From positions 1 through 7,034 of the forward strand of contig DASXAM010000165.1 of the NCBI GenBank assembly GCA_036404275.1: DNA of 7,034 bases, given 5' to 3'. The translations under genes and the position numbers were made by a program. Below are positions 6,606-7,034 of this stretch, in pieces (within the stretch, counting starts at the first letter, position 1; each line of letters starts with the position of its first letter). The stretch is from AP-15 sp036404275 (GTDB taxonomy: Bacteria > Pseudomonadota > Alphaproteobacteria > ATCC43930 > CGMCC-115725). Under the pieces are notes generated by a model. The model saw only the letters and a program-made list of their open reading frames with translations, was not told where the DNA came from and searched no databases.

Positions 6606-6761
6606 CTATATGCGGCCGACTACCAACAGGATGATGACGATAACCAGCAGGAGGCCGATGCCGCCGCTCGGGTAGTAACCCCAGCCGCCGCTGTAGCCCC
6701 AGGTCGGCAGGGCGCCGATCAGCAGCAGAATGAGGATGATCAGAAGGATTGTGCCAAGCAT
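6606..6761 (-). CDS. DUF3309 family small membrane protein
   Basis: This 51-residue protein matches the DUF3309 family of tiny membrane proteins. It has a first membrane segment starting MLGTILLIILILLLIGALP (residues 1-19), a short glycine/tyrosine-rich turn (WGYSGGWGYYPSGG, 21-34), and a second segment ending VVGRI at the C-terminus, giving a two-helix hairpin in the inner membrane. The function of the family is unknown. The reading frame extends upstream to 6968, but that part overlaps the end of another gene and is not conserved-looking, so the ATG at 6761 is chosen. An excellent Shine-Dalgarno-like GGGGAGGA sits at 6783-6790, but 21 bases from the ATG, too far for normal use; nothing better lies nearer. 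The gene converges on the solute-binding protein gene and lies 121 nt downstream of the M15-like gene on the same strand. Confidence 0.85.
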   Translation of the reverse strand: MLGTILLIILILLLIGALPTWGYSGGWGYYPSGGIGLLLVIVIILLVVGRI

Positions 6762-6795
6762 TGCCGCACACGTTCGTGGTTGGTCCTCCCCTACG

Positions 6796-6821
6796 AACCC
6801 GGCGCGCGGCGATCGAGTTCC
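6796..6821 (-). promoter_or_regulatory. Possible EcfG-type general stress promoter for the DUF3309 gene
   Basis: On the minus strand GGAAC (6821-6817) is followed, after a 17-base spacer, by GGTT (6799-6796). The alphaproteobacterial general-stress sigma factor EcfG recognises GGAAC, 16-17 bases, then CGTT, so the -35 box is perfect and the -10 box has three of four bases. Transcription would begin near 6789 and give a leader of about 28 bases before the ATG at 6761. A five-base plus three-base match can occur by chance, so this is a candidate only. Position and orientation in front of a tiny membrane protein fit well. Confidence 0.35.
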
Positions 6822-6882
6822 CCAGATGGTTTCGAGAATTTCGCACAATTCGCCGGTTGCGGCGGCTGCGTTCAGCACCGAT

Positions 6883-7034
6883 TCAGGTGCGGGCCGGGCC
6901 GATCCAGCGGCGCACCGGCCCGCAATCGACATGGACGAAATCCGACCGCGGATAGTAGCCGACGCCACCGCAGCCGAGGCTCAACGCCGCGTCGCGTACC
7001 TGTGCGAGGCTGCGCCGCTCGCTGCGCAAATCGA
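6883..7034 (-). CDS. DUF882/peptidase M15-like protein (C-terminal fragment)
   Basis: The last 49 codons of a minus-strand gene enter from the right edge and end at a TGA (6885-6883). The tail reads SLGCGGVGYYPRSDFVHVD, then CGPVRRWIGPART. This matches the C-terminal end of the DUF882/YcbK branch of M15-type zinc peptidases, in which the His of FVHVD is a predicted metal ligand. Such proteins are usually exported by Tat or Sec and act on peptidoglycan cross-links or peptides in the periplasm. The rest of the active site and any signal peptide lie outside the window, so activity cannot be judged. An extra cysteine stands where many relatives have Thr before GPVR. The DUF3309 gene follows on the same strand, separated by 121 nt that contains its own candidate promoter. 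Confidence 0.75.
   Translation of the reverse strand, partial: DLRSERRSLAQVRDAALSLGCGGVGYYPRSDFVHVDCGPVRRWIGPART

Noticed and set aside
6457..6675. Small + strand frame starting at an ATG that overlaps the solute-binding protein stop (TGATG)
   Set aside because: It would pass through the hairpin/terminator region and antisense to the DUF3309 gene; the product shows no domain and no Shine-Dalgarno of its own.
6851..6864. Hairpin CGCCG-GTTG-CGGCG after the M15-like gene as a terminator
   Set aside because: The stem has only five base pairs and no T-run follows on the minus strand.

Overview
The window reads as a chromosomal piece of a GC-rich alphaproteobacterium. The evidence is the gene order pyruvate dehydrogenase E2 / E3 (lpdA) / lipA / Coq10-like START protein, which is typical of that class, and the style of the proteins: an MPTHAE-type Coq10 start, a DUF3309 mini-protein and a DUF882/M15-like peptidase tail. 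The sequence alone does not fix the order or genus.

Positions 2-4360, all on the + strand, look like one operon for the pyruvate dehydrogenase complex and its cofactor. It holds the C-terminal catalytic part of the E2 acetyltransferase (its start lies left of the window), an isochorismatase-family cysteine hydrolase, the E3 dihydrolipoamide dehydrogenase, lipoyl synthase, and a Coq10/RatA-family START-domain protein. E2 and E3 are subunits of the complex, and LipA builds the lipoyl group that E2 swings between active sites. Coq10-type proteins bind ubiquinone in the respiratory chain, the final acceptor of the NADH that E3 makes. The cysteine hydrolase is the member with no obvious role here, and the 3' half of its gene is clearly AT-richer than its surroundings.

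Positions 4321-4767 (- strand) encode a small cysteine-containing lipoprotein of unknown function, whose 3' end overlaps the end of the Coq10-like gene tail to tail. After a 97-nt divergent gap, a Tat-exported family-5 (peptide/opine/nickel type) ABC solute-binding protein runs from 4865 to 6457 (+). No permease or ATPase gene lies beside it in the window. A tandem hairpin with a short T-run (6526-6592) probably ends its transcript.

The right end is on the - strand: a 51-residue DUF3309 membrane hairpin protein (6606-6761), with a possible EcfG-type general-stress promoter upstream, and the last 49 residues of a DUF882/peptidase-M15-like protein running off the right edge.

I see no tRNA, rRNA, CRISPR array, transposon or clear new defence or mobile system. 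The window is mostly conserved housekeeping DNA, with a few local oddities listed as findings.
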